From: Myxocyprinus asiaticus | Taxonomy: Eukaryota > Chordata > Actinopteri > Cypriniformes > Catostomidae | DNA length: 64,000 bases | Direction of reading: 5' to 3' | Assembly: GCF_019703515.2 (NCBI RefSeq) | Contig: NC_059385.1 | Location: forward strand, 30,670,001 to 30,734,000 | Made by a program: the position numbers and the translations under genes | Shown here: one piece after another, positions 13,001 to 24,500 of the stretch | How the letters are laid out: the number at the start of each line of letters is the position of its first letter | How positions within the stretch are numbered: the stretch's first letter is position 1 | The notes under the pieces: model-generated | Seen by the model: the letters and a program-made list of their open reading frames with translations, nothing else | What the model was told of the DNA's origin: nothing | The model's database searches: none

Positions 13001-16000
13001 TGTAAGTAGACACATAAAGAATTGGGTCTTAATCAGTGTCATGATTGCCAGGCAGATCATTTTGAGGGGCTGGAGGTTGGCTGGAGCACCCTCCTTTCAG
13101 GAGTGGTGCTCGGAGATGGGAAGGGTGGCAGCCTTTGAGGAAGTTACTTTCAGAGGAACGGGGAGGTATAAAGTGTTCGTGGAGAAATGGGGCAGGTATT
13201 TGTCATTTGTGGATGTGTGATTATTGTTGATGTGTTATTTATTTTTTTATTTTATTTGTTTATTTTTTTTTTTTATGTATTTTTTTTTTATGTGTGTGCA
13301 TGTGTGTCTATGTCATTTAAGACCACTGTTATGTTGCTGGGGTTAGGGTGGGATTGGGAGGGGGAGTGGTAATAGTTGGGGTTAAGTTTGATTCTATGTA
13401 TATATGTTTTGTTCTATGAGGTACATTTATGTGAATTAATAAAAATTGTTAATCAGAAAATGAAAATATTGCATGCTTATGAACTGTACATATAAATTAA
13501 AAAAATAATTAACAAATTATTCTGCAATCATGGCACTGAGATGTCTCTAAAATGTTTAATTATTAGTGATTTGCATTACTCAAAAAGAAAACTCTCGCTG
13601 GAGCAGTTTTGCAGGATTTTGTTTTTGAATGGGCTGTGTGTGATGCTGAACCCTCGGAGACAACAGCATTGTTCATATCTGTTTTCTTAGTATTCGAATA
13701 ATTATCACAAAATATAAAATGTGCATTGTGGCATTTTGCTGCAGCATATTATATTGGATAGAAACTTGCCTATCGCAGTGTTAAAATCGGTTTTGGTTGT
13801 CATATCAGCCTCAAATTTCCTAATCAGTGCACCTCTAATAGCGACGGGCCGAATATTTACCACATCAAGATCATGACCATAGAACTGTGATATAATTGTA
13901 ACCATGAGAAATTTTAACTTACATTAACTTACATTCCTAATATATATATCCAATATAAATATATCGCTCCTGGTGTGTTAATTCCATATGAATCCATTGT
14001 TTCTATTCAAAATCTTTAACATGGCGAGAAATTGCAGTGAAACATTTGTGTTTGGTCTTTAAAGGCATTAAGGTGGTGGACATATTTGGTAAATCCTTGG
14101 TACGTCACTATTAGGGGTGCACTGATTCGATAACCGATATTTTAAAACTGCGATAGACAAGTTTCGCTCTCTCTCTCTCTGTACACTGTGCAGTTTTGAG
14201 GAAACGGTCTTATTCAGTCCTAACAGATAAAGTCTCTTCCTCTCAGCCTTTGTGTGTCACATCTAGAAAATCAGCAGATTTTATAGAGATGTGGTGGACA
14301 GCTGTGCTAACATGAGACTTCTGTAACTTTTCTAAAATGATTATCAAATTATTTAAGGTCCTTCTCATGTTGTATAAGTCTGGATTTTGAACCTACCTCT
14401 TCTATGTTGAACATCAATTTTGTCCATTTCTGAATTGAAATTTATTTTTCAGTTTTTGTGGTACAAGAAGTTAAAAATGTGTTGCTTGTGTATTCTGAGA
14501 TCGAAACCAATAATAAAAAAAGGCTCAAAAGCTTTTATTATCTGAATTTTGTTTAATCAAACTATTAATATTTCTACCACTGTTGCACTCCTAAATAAAT
14601 ATTATGATTTGCTTTAGTTCACCTTAAAATATCTATGACTATAAACTGATGATATTTCCAAGTCTATGTATATCTATACAGTATATTGGAAATTAAAGAT
14701 ATTTCCAGACTTTCTGCCCTGCTGATGGGATGTTTTTAGTGTTTCAGTTCTCTGTTGTCATACTGTAGTTCTTCTCCTCCAAGTGCTACTGCAGAACAGT
14801 TAGAGACACCCAGACAAAGATTTATGAGAAGAAACAAGAATCAGGTTTAATAGTTTCCATTTTCATGCCATTGCTCCACTGCACAATATACTGTAAGTAG
14901 TGAATAAATGTCTTGGTCTCACAACTGGTTGTTAAGAGGGAAAATTGAAATTAAAAAATGTTGAGATGTTTGACTAACCAGTAATTTGCAATCTATTGCA
15001 AACACTTGCAATTCACATGATACCTTTTTTTTTTTTTCATCATTCAGAATGTACTTAAGAAGAGAGACCAAGTCCAGGCAGAATACGAAACAAAACTGGA
15101 GGCAGTGGTGTTCAGAGAGGACAAAAAGACACCGGTGAGTTACGTTTGTTCACAGGCTCTCATATAAAGTGATTCAAAGTGTTTGTATTACAATTTTTCC
15201 CATTAATCACTGAAGGAATTGCAGTTTGTACTGTATATTTTGGAGTATGATCATTTAAAGGTGAAGTGTGTGATTTCAGAGCCACTGGTGTCACCAAACA
15301 GACCCGCAAAAATAATGATTTTCAAACATGTTTCCTGAACACTGCCCCCGTCTGCTATTGGTCCAAACTCATGCCATTGGTTGAGCCAGTGTTATTGCGT
15401 TTGGCTGGTTGGGATGCTCAAACAAACAGAGCAAAAACCATCCTACAGTGTTTACACTTTTCAGCAATTCAACCTACAAATTGCTTACCAATAGCTGTCT
15501 CTGCATATTACACAGGGATAGAAGAAAGTATTTAAATGTAAAAAAAATGACACACTTTACCTTTTATATTTCAACCATCTTTCTTAAATCTCCCATATAT
15601 TGTGATAGATACTTTTTACATATGATATGTGATCTTATATGCTTTTATGTGGTTAGTTCCCTTCAAAACAGTCTGAAATCACAGTTATATCCTCTACGGC
15701 AGGGGTTTTCAAAATGTTAAACAGTAAGTCCCCCTCTGACAAAATTTACAAAACTGCTATTATTTGTATTAAAATTACATGTTTGTCCTTATGACAGTGG
15801 GATTACTTAACTGTTTTTTAGCCTAGAATTGTGATAAACTTGCACCACATGAGCCAGTCTACGTCTCTATGTGAAACTGCACTTGTCACAGACACATCGA
15901 CCCAATATCACGTTAAACATATAATGGACACGTCGGGACTTTGTTACACATATTTTCAGATTTTCTACTTATATGCTGCCACATGAGTTCTCTGTTATTG

Positions 16001-19000
16001 TTTCTTCCTCAATATAACAAGTCTACAGGGGCAGAGCTATATGGCTTTATAATAGATTTGCGAGTGAACAGGCCAGGTTTTGAGCGAGCACACACTCTCT
16101 GAGCGAGAGCAGGTAGATTTCAAAGATCAGCATCACAAATACAGGAAATCCGTGTATGAGAGGAGAGATTTGCGCTTGGGCAACCAGTACATGGATGCGC
16201 TCCCAACATTTAACAGTATTATAACGCAATAGAGCTACGGTCTGTTAAGCTGGAATATGGTCTGTAAAGCTATTAATTTTAATTTTTCTTCACAATACAT
16301 ACTTGGTGAATTTATCATCAATCTCCACGCCTCCTCTGACATACTCTGGCGCCCCCCTGGCTAGGCATGCCTCCCAGTTTGAAAACCGTGGCTCTGCAGT
16401 ATATATCTGGCATTCACTATGTTGGGAGTAGTGAACAAATGAGCGAATGATTTCGGACACACAAATGTCTGTCGCCATTCGCATTTCGCCATTCGAGTTC
16501 TATTCATGATAAAATATTATAAGGAAAAATAAAAAGCCATGCATTTTAGTTATTTTTGTTAGTTTTATACATTTTCGTTTGAAAATTCATTCATGTTTAC
16601 GCCTCTCATCCACACATGAACTGCATTTTCCTCCGCTGAACGCTTTCCTTCACTCTCATTTACCACTTGACGATGGAAAACGATGACGTTAGGAAACTGA
16701 AAACAAAATTTCCATGAAAGAAAAGATTAGTGTGGATGTGGCCTTCCATGCAACATGTAATACGATATTTATAGTAATTGCATTATTCAGTCCACGTCCA
16801 TGCAAATACATTTTGGTTTGAAAACGCAATTGTTTCGCTACATTTACGCCTCTCATCCACACTAGAACAACGTTTTCCTCTGCCGAAAACGGAGCATTTC
16901 TAAAAAGCTCTCAATTACCGTATATTTTGCAAACAATGATGATAGGAAACTCCAAACAGATTAGGATGTGGTCTCAGAGATGCATGTTTTTACTCTCTGG
17001 CATTGAGCTGAAGCAGTTGCAGTTATAGTTGTGCTGGTGCATTTTACCCTGCATCCTGTGCGTGGAAAATGCCTGTACACCAAAAAGGCAAGCCAAGCTT
17101 GTTGTCTATTGCATACAGGGTAAAATACCCTTAAATGTGCCGGTTCTCAGCACATCTTTGTCCTGCAGGTGCCCACTGATGTGGAGAGGTGTCAGGACCG
17201 TGTGGAGTGCTTCAACGCCGACCTGAAGGCCGACTGGGACCGCTGGCAGAACAACAAACGACAGGACTTCAGACAGCTGCTCACAGGCATGGCTGACAAA
17301 AACATCCAGTACTATGAGAAGGTAAGAGACCAACTTAAATTGAACCAACTAGTCTATCAAACACCCATATGGACTCTCCTTGCTTTGGTGATCCATGCAA
17401 GCATGCATCATTGTATCTAAAATGTAAGAAAAACTATTTGTTATTGGAACACTTCGAGTGTTCACCATTTAGCTGGGGACTGTTGTTCTGAAATAGCTCA
17501 ACTGTGGTTGGAACTTGAATGGGAATTCTCGCACCTTTAGTCCTGCTGTAATGCCAAACAATGACACAGCACTGCAAAATTTCAAACACCGCTGCCAAGT
17601 GTGAAGAACCCAGGAAACAGAAAGCCAGACAGCAGATTTAGTTAATGCTGAAATAAGTGACAATTTATTTCCTTTCTTCCTTACTGAATATTCACATTGA
17701 AATATTTCCAGGATTTTTATTTATTTTACTATACATCACTTTTTATAAACTTTCAGGAAATATCTGGATCATATTTCACCCCAAAATGAAAAGGAAAAAA
17801 ACTTAAAAATTACATTTTGCTTTAAGAAAAAAAAAATAAATAATAATTTTGTGACATTTTCTAGACAGTTAAAATAATTTTTATTAAAATCATTACATAT
17901 GTAAAGCACAATTGTATAGTATACATTATATACAGTTGTCTAAACTAATTTTTTAACCACTCCACAGATTTAATATTAGCAGACTATAGTTTTGGCAAGT
18001 CGTTTAGGACATCTACTTCGTGCATGACACGAGTAAATTGTCCAACAATTGTTTACAGACAGATTGTTTCACTTTTAATTGACTATATCACAATTCCAGT
18101 GGGTCAGAAGTTTACATACACTAAGTTAACTGTGCCTTTAAGCGGCTTGTAAAATTCCAGAAAATTATGTCATGCCTTTAGACAATTAGCTTCTGATAGG
18201 AGGTGTACTGAATTGGAGGTGTACCTGTGGATGTATTTTAAGGCCTACCTTCAAACTCAGTGCCTCTTTGCTTGACATAATGGGAAAATCAAAAGAAATC
18301 AGCCAAGACCTCAGAAAAAAAAAATTGTGTACTTCCACAAGTCTGGTTCATCCTTGGGAGCAGTTTCCAAATGCCTGAAGGTACCATGTTCATCTGTACA
18401 AACAATAGTACGCAAGTATAAACACCATGGTACCATGTAGCCATCATACTGCTCAGGAAGGAGACGCATTCTGTCTCCTAGAGATGAAAGTATTTTGGTG
18501 CGAAAAGTGCAAATCAATCCCAGAACAACAGCAAAGGACCTTGTGTAGATGCTGGAGGAAACAGGTAAACAAGTATCTATATCAACAGTAAAACGAGTCC
18601 TATATCGACATAACCTGAGCAAGGAAGAAGCCATTACTCCAAGACCGTCATAAAAAAGCCAGACTACAGTTTGCAAGAGCACATGGGGACAAAGATCTTA
18701 CTTTTTGGAGAAATGTCCTCTGGTCTAATCAAACAAAAATGTAACTGTTTGGCCATAATGATCATTGTTATGTTTGGAGGAAAAAGGGTAAGGCTTGCAA
18801 GCTGAAGAACACCATCCCAAACGTGAAGCATGGGGGTGGCAGCATCATGTTGTGGGGGTGCTTTGCTGCAGGAGGGACTGGTGCACTTCACAAAATAGAT
18901 GGCTTCATGAGGAAGGAAAATTATGTGGATATATTGAAGCAACATCTCAAGACATCAGCCAGGAAGTTAAAGCTTGGTCGAAAATGGGTCTTCCAAATGG

Positions 19001-21558
19001 ACAGTGACCCCAAGCATACCTCCAAAGTTGTGGCAAAATGGCTTAAGGACAACAAAGTCAAGGTATTGGAGTGGCCATAACAAATCCCTGACCTCAATCC
19101 GATTGAAAATTTGTGGGCAGAACTAAAAAAGCATATGCAAGCAAAGAGGCCTACAAACCTGACAGTTACACCAGTTCTGTCTGGAGGAATGGGCCAAAAT
19201 TCCAGGAACTTATTGTGAAAAGCTTATGGAAGGCAACCCAGAACATTTGACCCAAGTTAAACAATTTAAAGGCAATGTTACCAAACACTAACAAAGTGTA
19301 TGTAAACTGCTGATCCACTGGGAATGTGATGAAAGAATTAAAAGCTGAAATAAATAATTCTCTCTACTATTATTCTGACATTTCACGTTTTTAAAATAGT
19401 GATCCTAACTGACCTAAGACAGGGAATGTTTTCTACGATTAAATGTCAGGAATTGTGAAAAACTGAGTTTAAATGTATTTGGCTGGTATGTAAAAGGTGT
19501 ATGTAAACTTCTGACTTCAACTGTACATTATATTCAGTTGTATAGTATACATTATATAGTATCATATAGTAATGAGAATTATTATTTTTTTAGTAATGAG
19601 ATTCAATTTTTTTACATCACAGCAATGAGTGCATTTTTTGTAATGTGGTTTAGAAAATACTTATTATACTATTATTATATTATTATACTGTAGAGATAAT
19701 TATTTTTCACATTACAGTAATGAGAATGACATTTATTTGTATTATGGTAATGAGAATGTGTTGTTTTTTTGTATGACGGTAATGTGAATATGATTATTTT
19801 TCCGTTTAGAATGTGGGGGCTGTTTATTTTAAACTAGTTTCATCATCGAGACATAAGTTCTGTACCGCATTCAAACGGGTTTCACAATCCTTGCTGCGAA
19901 TCTCACTGGTTCACATGCACATTTAAAATAGTCTGTTGTTCAGTTGAGACCAGTCCGCGAATTACTGCACCTGCTCTGCCCTCGTGCTGTTATGATTAAG
20001 CCGCATTGATAATTGACCCATGTAGGGCTGTTTCATTCCACTTTTGAAGTGAGCAAAATGCACTCCAAAACATACAGATGACAGGTGAAGGCTCCTTTAT
20101 GTTCACGAGGAAAGAACTAACTGATTGTTCAGTAAAACGTTGTGATCCTTGCCATCCTACATTTCAGAAATGAGCTCACGGGCCACTTGAAATGAAGTGA
20201 GTTTGACGTGTTGATATGCGGTGACGTCACTGTGAGTAAGTGCGTGTATTTGTGTGTGTGCGTGTGTGGTAGAGGTCTGCAAGGGCCTTAAAATGAAACC
20301 CGACCCATACCCGAGACTACGTGGCCCGAACGATGCTGTCAGATTATGTGCCTGAACCCAACCTGAAATCGCTCACTATCTTTATAATTTCTTCTCCTAG
20401 CAAGCAATAGGCTATAGTTTATGTAAGCATACAGCCAACATTCGTAACAGTACTGAAACAGTAAACATACAGTTTTAACAAGGCACACCAGCTCCTCAGT
20501 ACACTAGAGCAGAACAGAAAAAAAGCATTGACTTACCATTTATGTGCTGAAAATTTGCTTGGTGCAGCACAATCTGGAATAATATGCAACAGTCCCCTCT
20601 TGCAACAGTCAACAGTGCAACAGTCCCCTCTTTACAGCCTGAACTTCTTCATAACAATCTAGACGCAGCGCAAAGAATGATGTCTCGACATGTATATACA
20701 AAACGTTTTGTTTTTCTGTTATTGCTATTATCAGATGACGCGTGACATGATGTCCATCTGACATGCCTGAAGTTGGTTTCTTAACACTAAATTTAATATA
20801 TCCTAGTCCGTGTTACACATCCTTTTATGACACGGTGTACCCATGCTTTGCTCTGCCATTCTTCTAAAGTCCCGTTGACTACCTGCCTGCTCTAAATATT
20901 GGATAATTTGTTGCACATGCTGTGTGCACATTTATTTAATGTTGTAATTGTATTTATTTTTTTGCATTCATTAATTAATAAAATAAAAACAGACATCAAC
21001 ATTGAATTTTTCAGGCTATTTTCTGACCGCCCGCTCCCATCCACATCTCATGGAAGTACCGTCTACTCCCACCTTCAACTGGGAAATTTAATCCCGTGCC
21101 GCAAGAAATCTAATCAGGTCCCGTGGGGATGCAGACCTCTAGTTCAAATGTTTGGAATTGCGCAAATGGGTGAACCTGCAGCACTTTGCCTTTACAACGC
21201 ACGTGAACTGCTCCGAGATGGTTAAAAATAGCATCACCGCGCGTGAACACAAAACAACGCGTCACCCACCACCCCTTGAGCGTTTTGCTCAGCTTTCTGA
21301 TCGGAGCCCCCGAAGTCTAGGGCCCAATGCAATTGCATGATTTGCATGGTAGTTAACACCACTACTGTCCATATAAAAAAACCTTTTATTAAATGAATTA
21401 TGAATGTGCGTATGTCTGGTTTACACAAAGATGTTATAGAAGAACAAGACTTTATTTTGACTTCTGGTTTTCATTCTGCCTCACAGTGCCTTGCAGCATG
21501 GGAGTCTCTCATTCCATTGTTACAAGACAAACAGGAAGCAAAAGGAGAAACGAACTGA
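1784..21558 (+). CDS. snx30: Sorting nexin 30 (snx30), 3' part of gene, five exons
   Basis: Exons 1784-1973, 2536-2735, 15048-15134, 17169-17321 and 21487-21558 join in frame (introns GT-AG, phases 1,0,0,0) to give 233 residues and a TGA stop. Family knowledge: SNX30 is a PX-BAR sorting nexin of the SNX4/SNX7/SNX30 group that binds PI3P on endosomes and works in tubular endosome recycling and autophagy-related sorting. What is encoded here is the end of the PX-BAR linker and the helical BAR half, rich in charged heptads, with the SNX30-like stretches [20 protein letters not shown] and [23 protein letters not shown]7 diverges at these places, so SNX30 is preferred. The neighbour slc46a2 repeats the human 9q32 order. 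The PX domain and start codon are upstream of the window. The 12.3-kb second intron is enlarged by LINE insertions. Confidence 0.85.
2536..2735 (+). CDS. snx30: snx30 exon b
   Basis: Acceptor TTCTTCTCAG ends at 2535 and donor GTGAGT starts at 2736. The 200 bp complete the split codon from exon a and encode [20 protein letters not shown] through [11 protein letters not shown]. This is the most SNX30-diagnostic exon. Intron a-b is only 562 bp. Confidence 0.88.
3330..3534 (+). pseudogene. LINE endonuclease fragment
   Basis: Encodes a partial exonuclease-endonuclease-phosphatase domain with the strand [12 protein letters not shown] and the metal-binding DFN motif ([10 protein letters not shown]). 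The N-terminal part of the nuclease is missing: the leader at 3130-3300 runs directly into the middle of the domain, implying an internal deletion. The frame then runs into the unrelated block that begins near 3535. Confidence 0.65.
3535..4838. repeat. 1.3-kb insertion inside the LINE
   Basis: LINE homology stops at CATGCC (3529-3534) and resumes after a second CATGCC (4839-4844), so the intervening 1304 bp look like an insertion with a 6-bp duplication. The right edge, read on the - strand, starts CAGGCCCGGTTCCAGATC, similar to hAT ends; no matching left end is visible. The interior has T/A-rich stretches and no convincing coding sequence. Confidence 0.45.
4839..6786 (+). pseudogene. LINE endonuclease C-terminus and reverse transcriptase remnant
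   Basis: Three frame-broken blocks: 4850-5332 (end of endonuclease and linker), 5560-6084 (RT fingers and palm up to [11 protein letters not shown]) and 6100-6786 (palm to C-terminal domain, including [16 protein letters not shown]). An in-frame TGA at 6082-6084 and a poly-C tract near 5530-5548 separate blocks. The second catalytic aspartate box is FVGDT, so even a repaired frame would lack the canonical DD pair. Continues with a degraded C-terminal tail to about 6880. Confidence 0.7.
7001..7061. repeat. (AT)n-(TTTA)n microsatellite at LINE 3' end
   Basis: About 28 bp of AT dinucleotides pass directly into about 33 bp of TTTA tetranucleotides. It lies in the 3' untranslated part of the LINE. 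Frames through it encode runs of Tyr, Ile and Leu and are not genes. Confidence 0.9.
7605..7620 (+). repeat. Left target site duplication of L1
   Basis: GAAAATGAAAATATTG, identical to 13456-13471 on the far side of the LINE. It fixes both ends of the insertion. Confidence 0.85.
7758..8560 (+). pseudogene. L1 ORF1 protein, one frameshift
   Basis: ATG at 7758 begins [14 protein letters not shown], matching the start of the second L1 copy ([14 protein letters not shown] at about 34482). Relative to that copy one T is missing near 7796 (ACAT-AAAAG against ACATTAAAAG), which shifts the frame. The rest of the protein is then open to TAA at 8558-8560. Family knowledge: L1 ORF1p is a trimeric RNA-binding chaperone. 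Visible here are a coiled-coil (about [20 protein letters not shown]), the RRM-like region ([20 protein letters not shown]) and the basic C-terminal domain (KRAHRVPA through [11 protein letters not shown]). The open frame extends upstream of the ATG to 7718, but that part is not coding. Confidence 0.8.
9446..13220 (+). pseudogene. L1 ORF2 (endonuclease-reverse transcriptase), multiply broken
   Basis: ATG at 9446 ([19 protein letters not shown]) opens an AP-type endonuclease: LLQET near 9565 and GGDFNLLMD near 9880. RT blocks at 10152-11690 carry [45 protein letters not shown] and an intact FYADD box. The distal part, 11839-13220, ends with a cysteine-histidine knuckle ([18 protein letters not shown]) typical of L1/Tx1 ORF2. 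Breaks are seen near 9600, after 10020, at 11690, near 12205 and near 12611. The protein would perform target-primed reverse transcription; this copy cannot make it in one piece. Confidence 0.8.
13456..13471 (+). repeat. Right target site duplication of L1
   Basis: Second perfect copy of GAAAATGAAAATATTG, directly after the element's last bases (GTTAATCA). Confidence 0.85.
13472..15047. other. snx30 intron with hAT-like end fragments
   Basis: Two inverted copies of a hAT-type end face away from each other: CAGTGCACCTCTA ending at 13837 and TAGGGGTGCACTGATTCGATA starting at 14112. These look like the right end of one and the left end of another degraded element. A CT repeat lies at 14168-14180. 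The segment ends in a 13-T tract and the acceptor CATTCAG at 15047. No gene is seen. Confidence 0.4.
15048..15134 (+). CDS. snx30: snx30 exon c
   Basis: Acceptor CATTCAG, donor GTGAGT. The 87 bp (29 codons, phase 0 both sides) start [20 protein letters not shown] and end at TP before the donor. This is a heptad-rich helix of the BAR domain. Confidence 0.87.
15254..15567. repeat. MITE with inverted ends
   Basis: Left end TTTAAAGGTGAAGTGTGTGA and right end CACACTTTACCTTTTAT are inverted repeats about 20 bp long around a 270-bp body. It is non-coding and sits in the snx30 intron 120 bp after exon c. Confidence 0.6.
15700..16396. repeat. hAT (Charlie-like) non-autonomous element
   Basis: Left end CAGGGGTTTTCAAAATG and right end CAGTTTGAAAACCGTGGCTC are imperfect inverted repeats of the hAT type. 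The 0.7-kb interior has no transposase frame. No clear 8-bp duplication is visible. Confidence 0.55.
16555..16990. repeat. Two tandem partial copies of a fish MITE
   Basis: The motifs ACGCCTCTCATCCACAC and GTTTTCCTC recur at about 16600 and 16845, and GGATGTGG recurs at about 16735 and 16964. This indicates two related fragments head to tail. Non-coding. Confidence 0.45.
17169..17321 (+). CDS. snx30: snx30 exon d
   Basis: Acceptor GTCCTGCAG, donor GTAAGA. The 153 bp (51 codons) encode [20 protein letters not shown] through [11 protein letters not shown]. This is the most conserved BAR helix segment and strongly SNX30-like. Confidence 0.9.
17933..19523 (+). mobile_element. Sleeping Beauty-type Tc1/mariner element
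   Basis: 1591 bp between TA dinucleotides (17931-17932 and 19524-19525), starting CAGTTG and ending CAACTG. The right outer repeat (GTATGTAAACTTCTGACTTC near 19500) and the left inner repeat (GGGTCAGAAGTTTACATAC near 18100) match the IR/DR arrangement known for Sleeping Beauty/Tdr1-type elements. The left outer repeat is eroded after CAGTTG. It lies in snx30 intron d-e in the same orientation as the gene. Confidence 0.88.
18280..19291 (+). pseudogene. Tc1-type DDE transposase, inactivated
   Basis: ATG at 18280 ([14 protein letters not shown]) begins the paired DNA-binding region. An A-run near 18314-18324 shifts the frame. The first catalytic aspartate context, normally WSDE in Tc1 transposases, reads WSNQ, and an in-frame TAA follows at 18742-18744. 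Later parts are well kept: [20 protein letters not shown], the second aspartate in [10 protein letters not shown], and the third acidic residue in DLNPIENLW. Another TAA at 19078-19080 interrupts that block. Natural end is TAA at 19289-19291. Dead by several independent lesions. Confidence 0.85.
20270..21141. repeat. hAT-like non-autonomous element
   Basis: Ends TAGAGGTCTGCAAGG and GATGCAGACCTCTA are inverted repeats of at least 11 bp. Next to both ends lie CCCGAC/GACCCG-type repeats (ACCCGACCCATACCCGAGAC; ATCAGGTCCCGTGG). The 0.87-kb interior has no transposase frame. The CA/TG-rich tract just before it is a simple repeat. Located in snx30 intron d-e. Confidence 0.6.
21487..21558 (+). CDS. 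snx30: snx30 terminal exon e
   Basis: Acceptor TCTGCCTCACAG ends at 21486. The exon encodes [20 protein letters not shown] and three more residues before TGA at 21556-21558. The CxAWESxIPLLQ ending is the expected SNX30 C-terminus. Confidence 0.88.
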   Translation, partial: CLAAWESLIPLLQDKQEAKGETN

Positions 21559-24500
21559 GCATGTATTTCACCCACTCTCTCTGTCACTGGTATGGCTGAG
21601 AGGTCATGACCCTGTGAGCGGCCTTTGGACCCATCCAACACGATCAAAGATTTCACAGGACAGCCAGGGAAGGGACATTACCGGATGGACAAGCTACAAG
21701 AATTACATTTTGTAAAGTCTCTATTTGTGAAAACCCATCCAACCAACCCCTCTCTCTTTCTCTGACAGTTTGTGGAAGGAGAATCTGTAATTGCCTCTTC
21801 ATATCTCAAGTTAGAACTACAGAACCACAGATATGGGAACATTTTAACGATTGTGGCGTGGAGGGGAATACGAGAGCGGAGGAAGTTTTGTTGACGTCAA
21901 CCAATTTGTAGTTTTAGTGAAATGTTTGCCAATAATGCTTTTGTAAATGCTTGTCTTTTGAAGCTATCCGTTCAAGGGAACAAAGACGTTAGAATGTTTG
22001 CTTTATTTTTTTTGTTGAGCCCATGAAGAGTCTGCCAACATTCCTCTTGCCAAAGATGTGGAACTGAAGTTCGATATCTCATTAAAAAAAAAAAAAAACT
22101 GCACTTTTTTCCCCCAAAGAAACTTTGGACATTGGCACCACAAAACACTTGCTTCATTATAGTCTGAATTTGGTCGTTGAGTTGAAATGAAGGATGTTTT
22201 CCTAGCCATATTTGATCTCATTAAATATTTATGATAAAATGTGTCGTAATGATTTGTACTTGTCATTGTACTGAGCCAATTTACCTAATTAGTTTTTTTT
22301 TTAGTTGAGTAGTCTAATGTCAGGTTTGCAGTGTCAACAGACATAACTCGCAAAACTCTGGGACGTTAATGTGGAGTGGTTTGTCTCCAATGGTATAAAT
22401 ACACCAATTTCGAAAAAGCTTTTCATAAAAGCATAGTTATAAATGTTTGGTTCAAATGTTATACCAGAGGGTGAGCTCCAAAATATCTGTTGACATCGAC
22501 ATTACTATCACTTGCGTACAAATACCAGTAATACAGCATTAATATTTTTGTCTAATTCTGATTCTGTCATCAGTTACTCACCCTTATGTTGTTCCAAATC
22601 TGTCCGACTTTCTTACATGGAACACAAAAGGCAAAATTTCAGCCACAACAGTCCCAAAGACAGACTTTCTAAACAACATTGTTGATGCCAAGCGTCAAAG
22701 TCTGTAGAAGCAATTCTGAATGTTCTTCTAACTACTTTGCTTTCAGATGTTATAAATATTAATCATATTAACAACAGTGACTCCAGTAAAGCTTAATATG
22801 CTCTTTTTATATTGTATTTGCCTGTTTCTGAGGTAATTTTCTTCAAGACAAAACACAGCAGCAGGAATCTTCATGGAAGGATCTCTGAACTCTGTTTATC
22901 ACAGTTCATGTTTAAATGATCAAATGACCTTTATTTTGAAATTTCATTTAGTTATCTATTCATTTTAAATGTTGACAGTTTTTGGTTTATTGAAGACCAA
23001 ACTATTAAATCAGAACTGGCCCTGTGGTGGTTTGTCTTTGTATCACAACAGTAACTGCAGCATACGGACTGAAACGTAATATTTGTTGCCACCTGCTGGT
23101 AGGGGCAGTTACTGCAGCAGCACTTCTGACACCAGTTGTCTTCTTTTCCTTTAATCCCTTCACAAAACAGAAGCAAATCCTCCCAATTTCTTTTTTTAAG
23201 CATATAGTCTGTTTCTGTTTAGCTTTGTTGAGCTCTAATTCATGTCATTCATTTTAGCGAAGACACTAGGCCTAAAGTTTCACCTGTCAAACCCATTAAA
23301 GGAATATTCCAGGTTCAATACAAGTTAAGTTCAATTGACAGTATTAGTGGCATAATATTGATTACTACAAAAAAAACTTGCAGTGGAAATGAAAGGGGCC
23401 AATTTTTCAATGTTAAAATTCTCACTTTTTCAAAAGTATAGCCACAAGACATAAACAGTATGTGTGTAAACATGATTTTAGTTTGATAAAATCACTTACT
23501 AACCTTTTGTGTGCAAAGTTAGAACCAATTTTACAACTTCATGACATTACATCGTCATGGCAAACAAATCCTAAAATTACTGTAAAAATTATGATTTAAA
23601 CAATTTTACAGCTCAAATAATACATTAATTTTAACAGAATTTTTTTCCATAATTATAAGCTTCACATTTCTGCCTTTAAACCCTCCCAAAAGTGGCCCCA
23701 TTCACTTCCATTGTAAGTGCCTCTCTGTAACCTCCATCTTTGCTTTTTTTTTTTTTTTTTTTTAAAGGAGGATGAGTCTAAATTAATTTTTGTGGTAATT
23801 AATATTATGCCACAAATGCTGTTGATTGAGCTTAACTTGTATTGAACCTGGAATTTTCCTTTAAGCCTTTTAATGTGTCTTAAGTTTTCATTTGTTTTGA
23901 TCAGATGGTCTATTTGTGTTACAAAGGCAGCTATATGACTTTGTGTTGCTTTGATGCATGTTGTTCTTTATGGACATGTAAAATACTGTTTATACTGGCA
24001 ATGATTAAATTAAGTTTACACGGGGACAGGTAAATGTGAAATTACTGTAGAGTAATTATATGAATTGTCAACAGGAACAGCTAAAATAACTGGTCCATTT
24101 GTGTCATTCTAACAGTTTACATTCTTCAAGATTGTGTTAAACACCATTTCTTGCTGAGATATTATATTTAATCATTGTAGCATGAGTGTGTCATATGTTT
24201 ACTTACTGTACAGATCAGTCCATGGGGGTATAGAGGCATATAATTAAACTCTTCCAGTAAATTAAGAAAATAAACATAATTTTAAAGCAAGTACAGCGGG
24301 TGTTTGTTTATTTAGAGGTTATTCCCGTTGTATTTTTTATAAATCAAATATAACTTGTTCTCAAGCTCTTTTTGCATAAACTGTTTATTGATTAAATGTA
24401 AAAATGGGTCTCCAAAAAGAGGAATAGCTTGTACAGTAACGTTGTTTGATGCCGTTACTTTTACCTCAACTGATTTTAAATATTAGACCAATACTAAAAA

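Larger units (their letters stand above)
7621..13455 (+). mobile_element. Full-length L1/Tx1-type LINE with 16-bp target site duplication
   Basis: A 5.8-kb element in sense orientation within snx30 intron b-c. It is flanked by perfect copies of GAAAATGAAAATATTG at 7605-7620 and 13456-13471. Layout: 5' UTR 7621-7757, ORF1 7758-8560, inter-ORF region 8561-9445, ORF2 9446-13220, then a T-rich 3' UTR ending TAATAAAAATTGTTAATC. A second copy (34346-36570) and a third (58230-59959, - strand) share the sequence and help to show where this copy is damaged. The perfect duplication implies a fairly recent insertion, yet both ORFs are broken. Confidence 0.85.
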
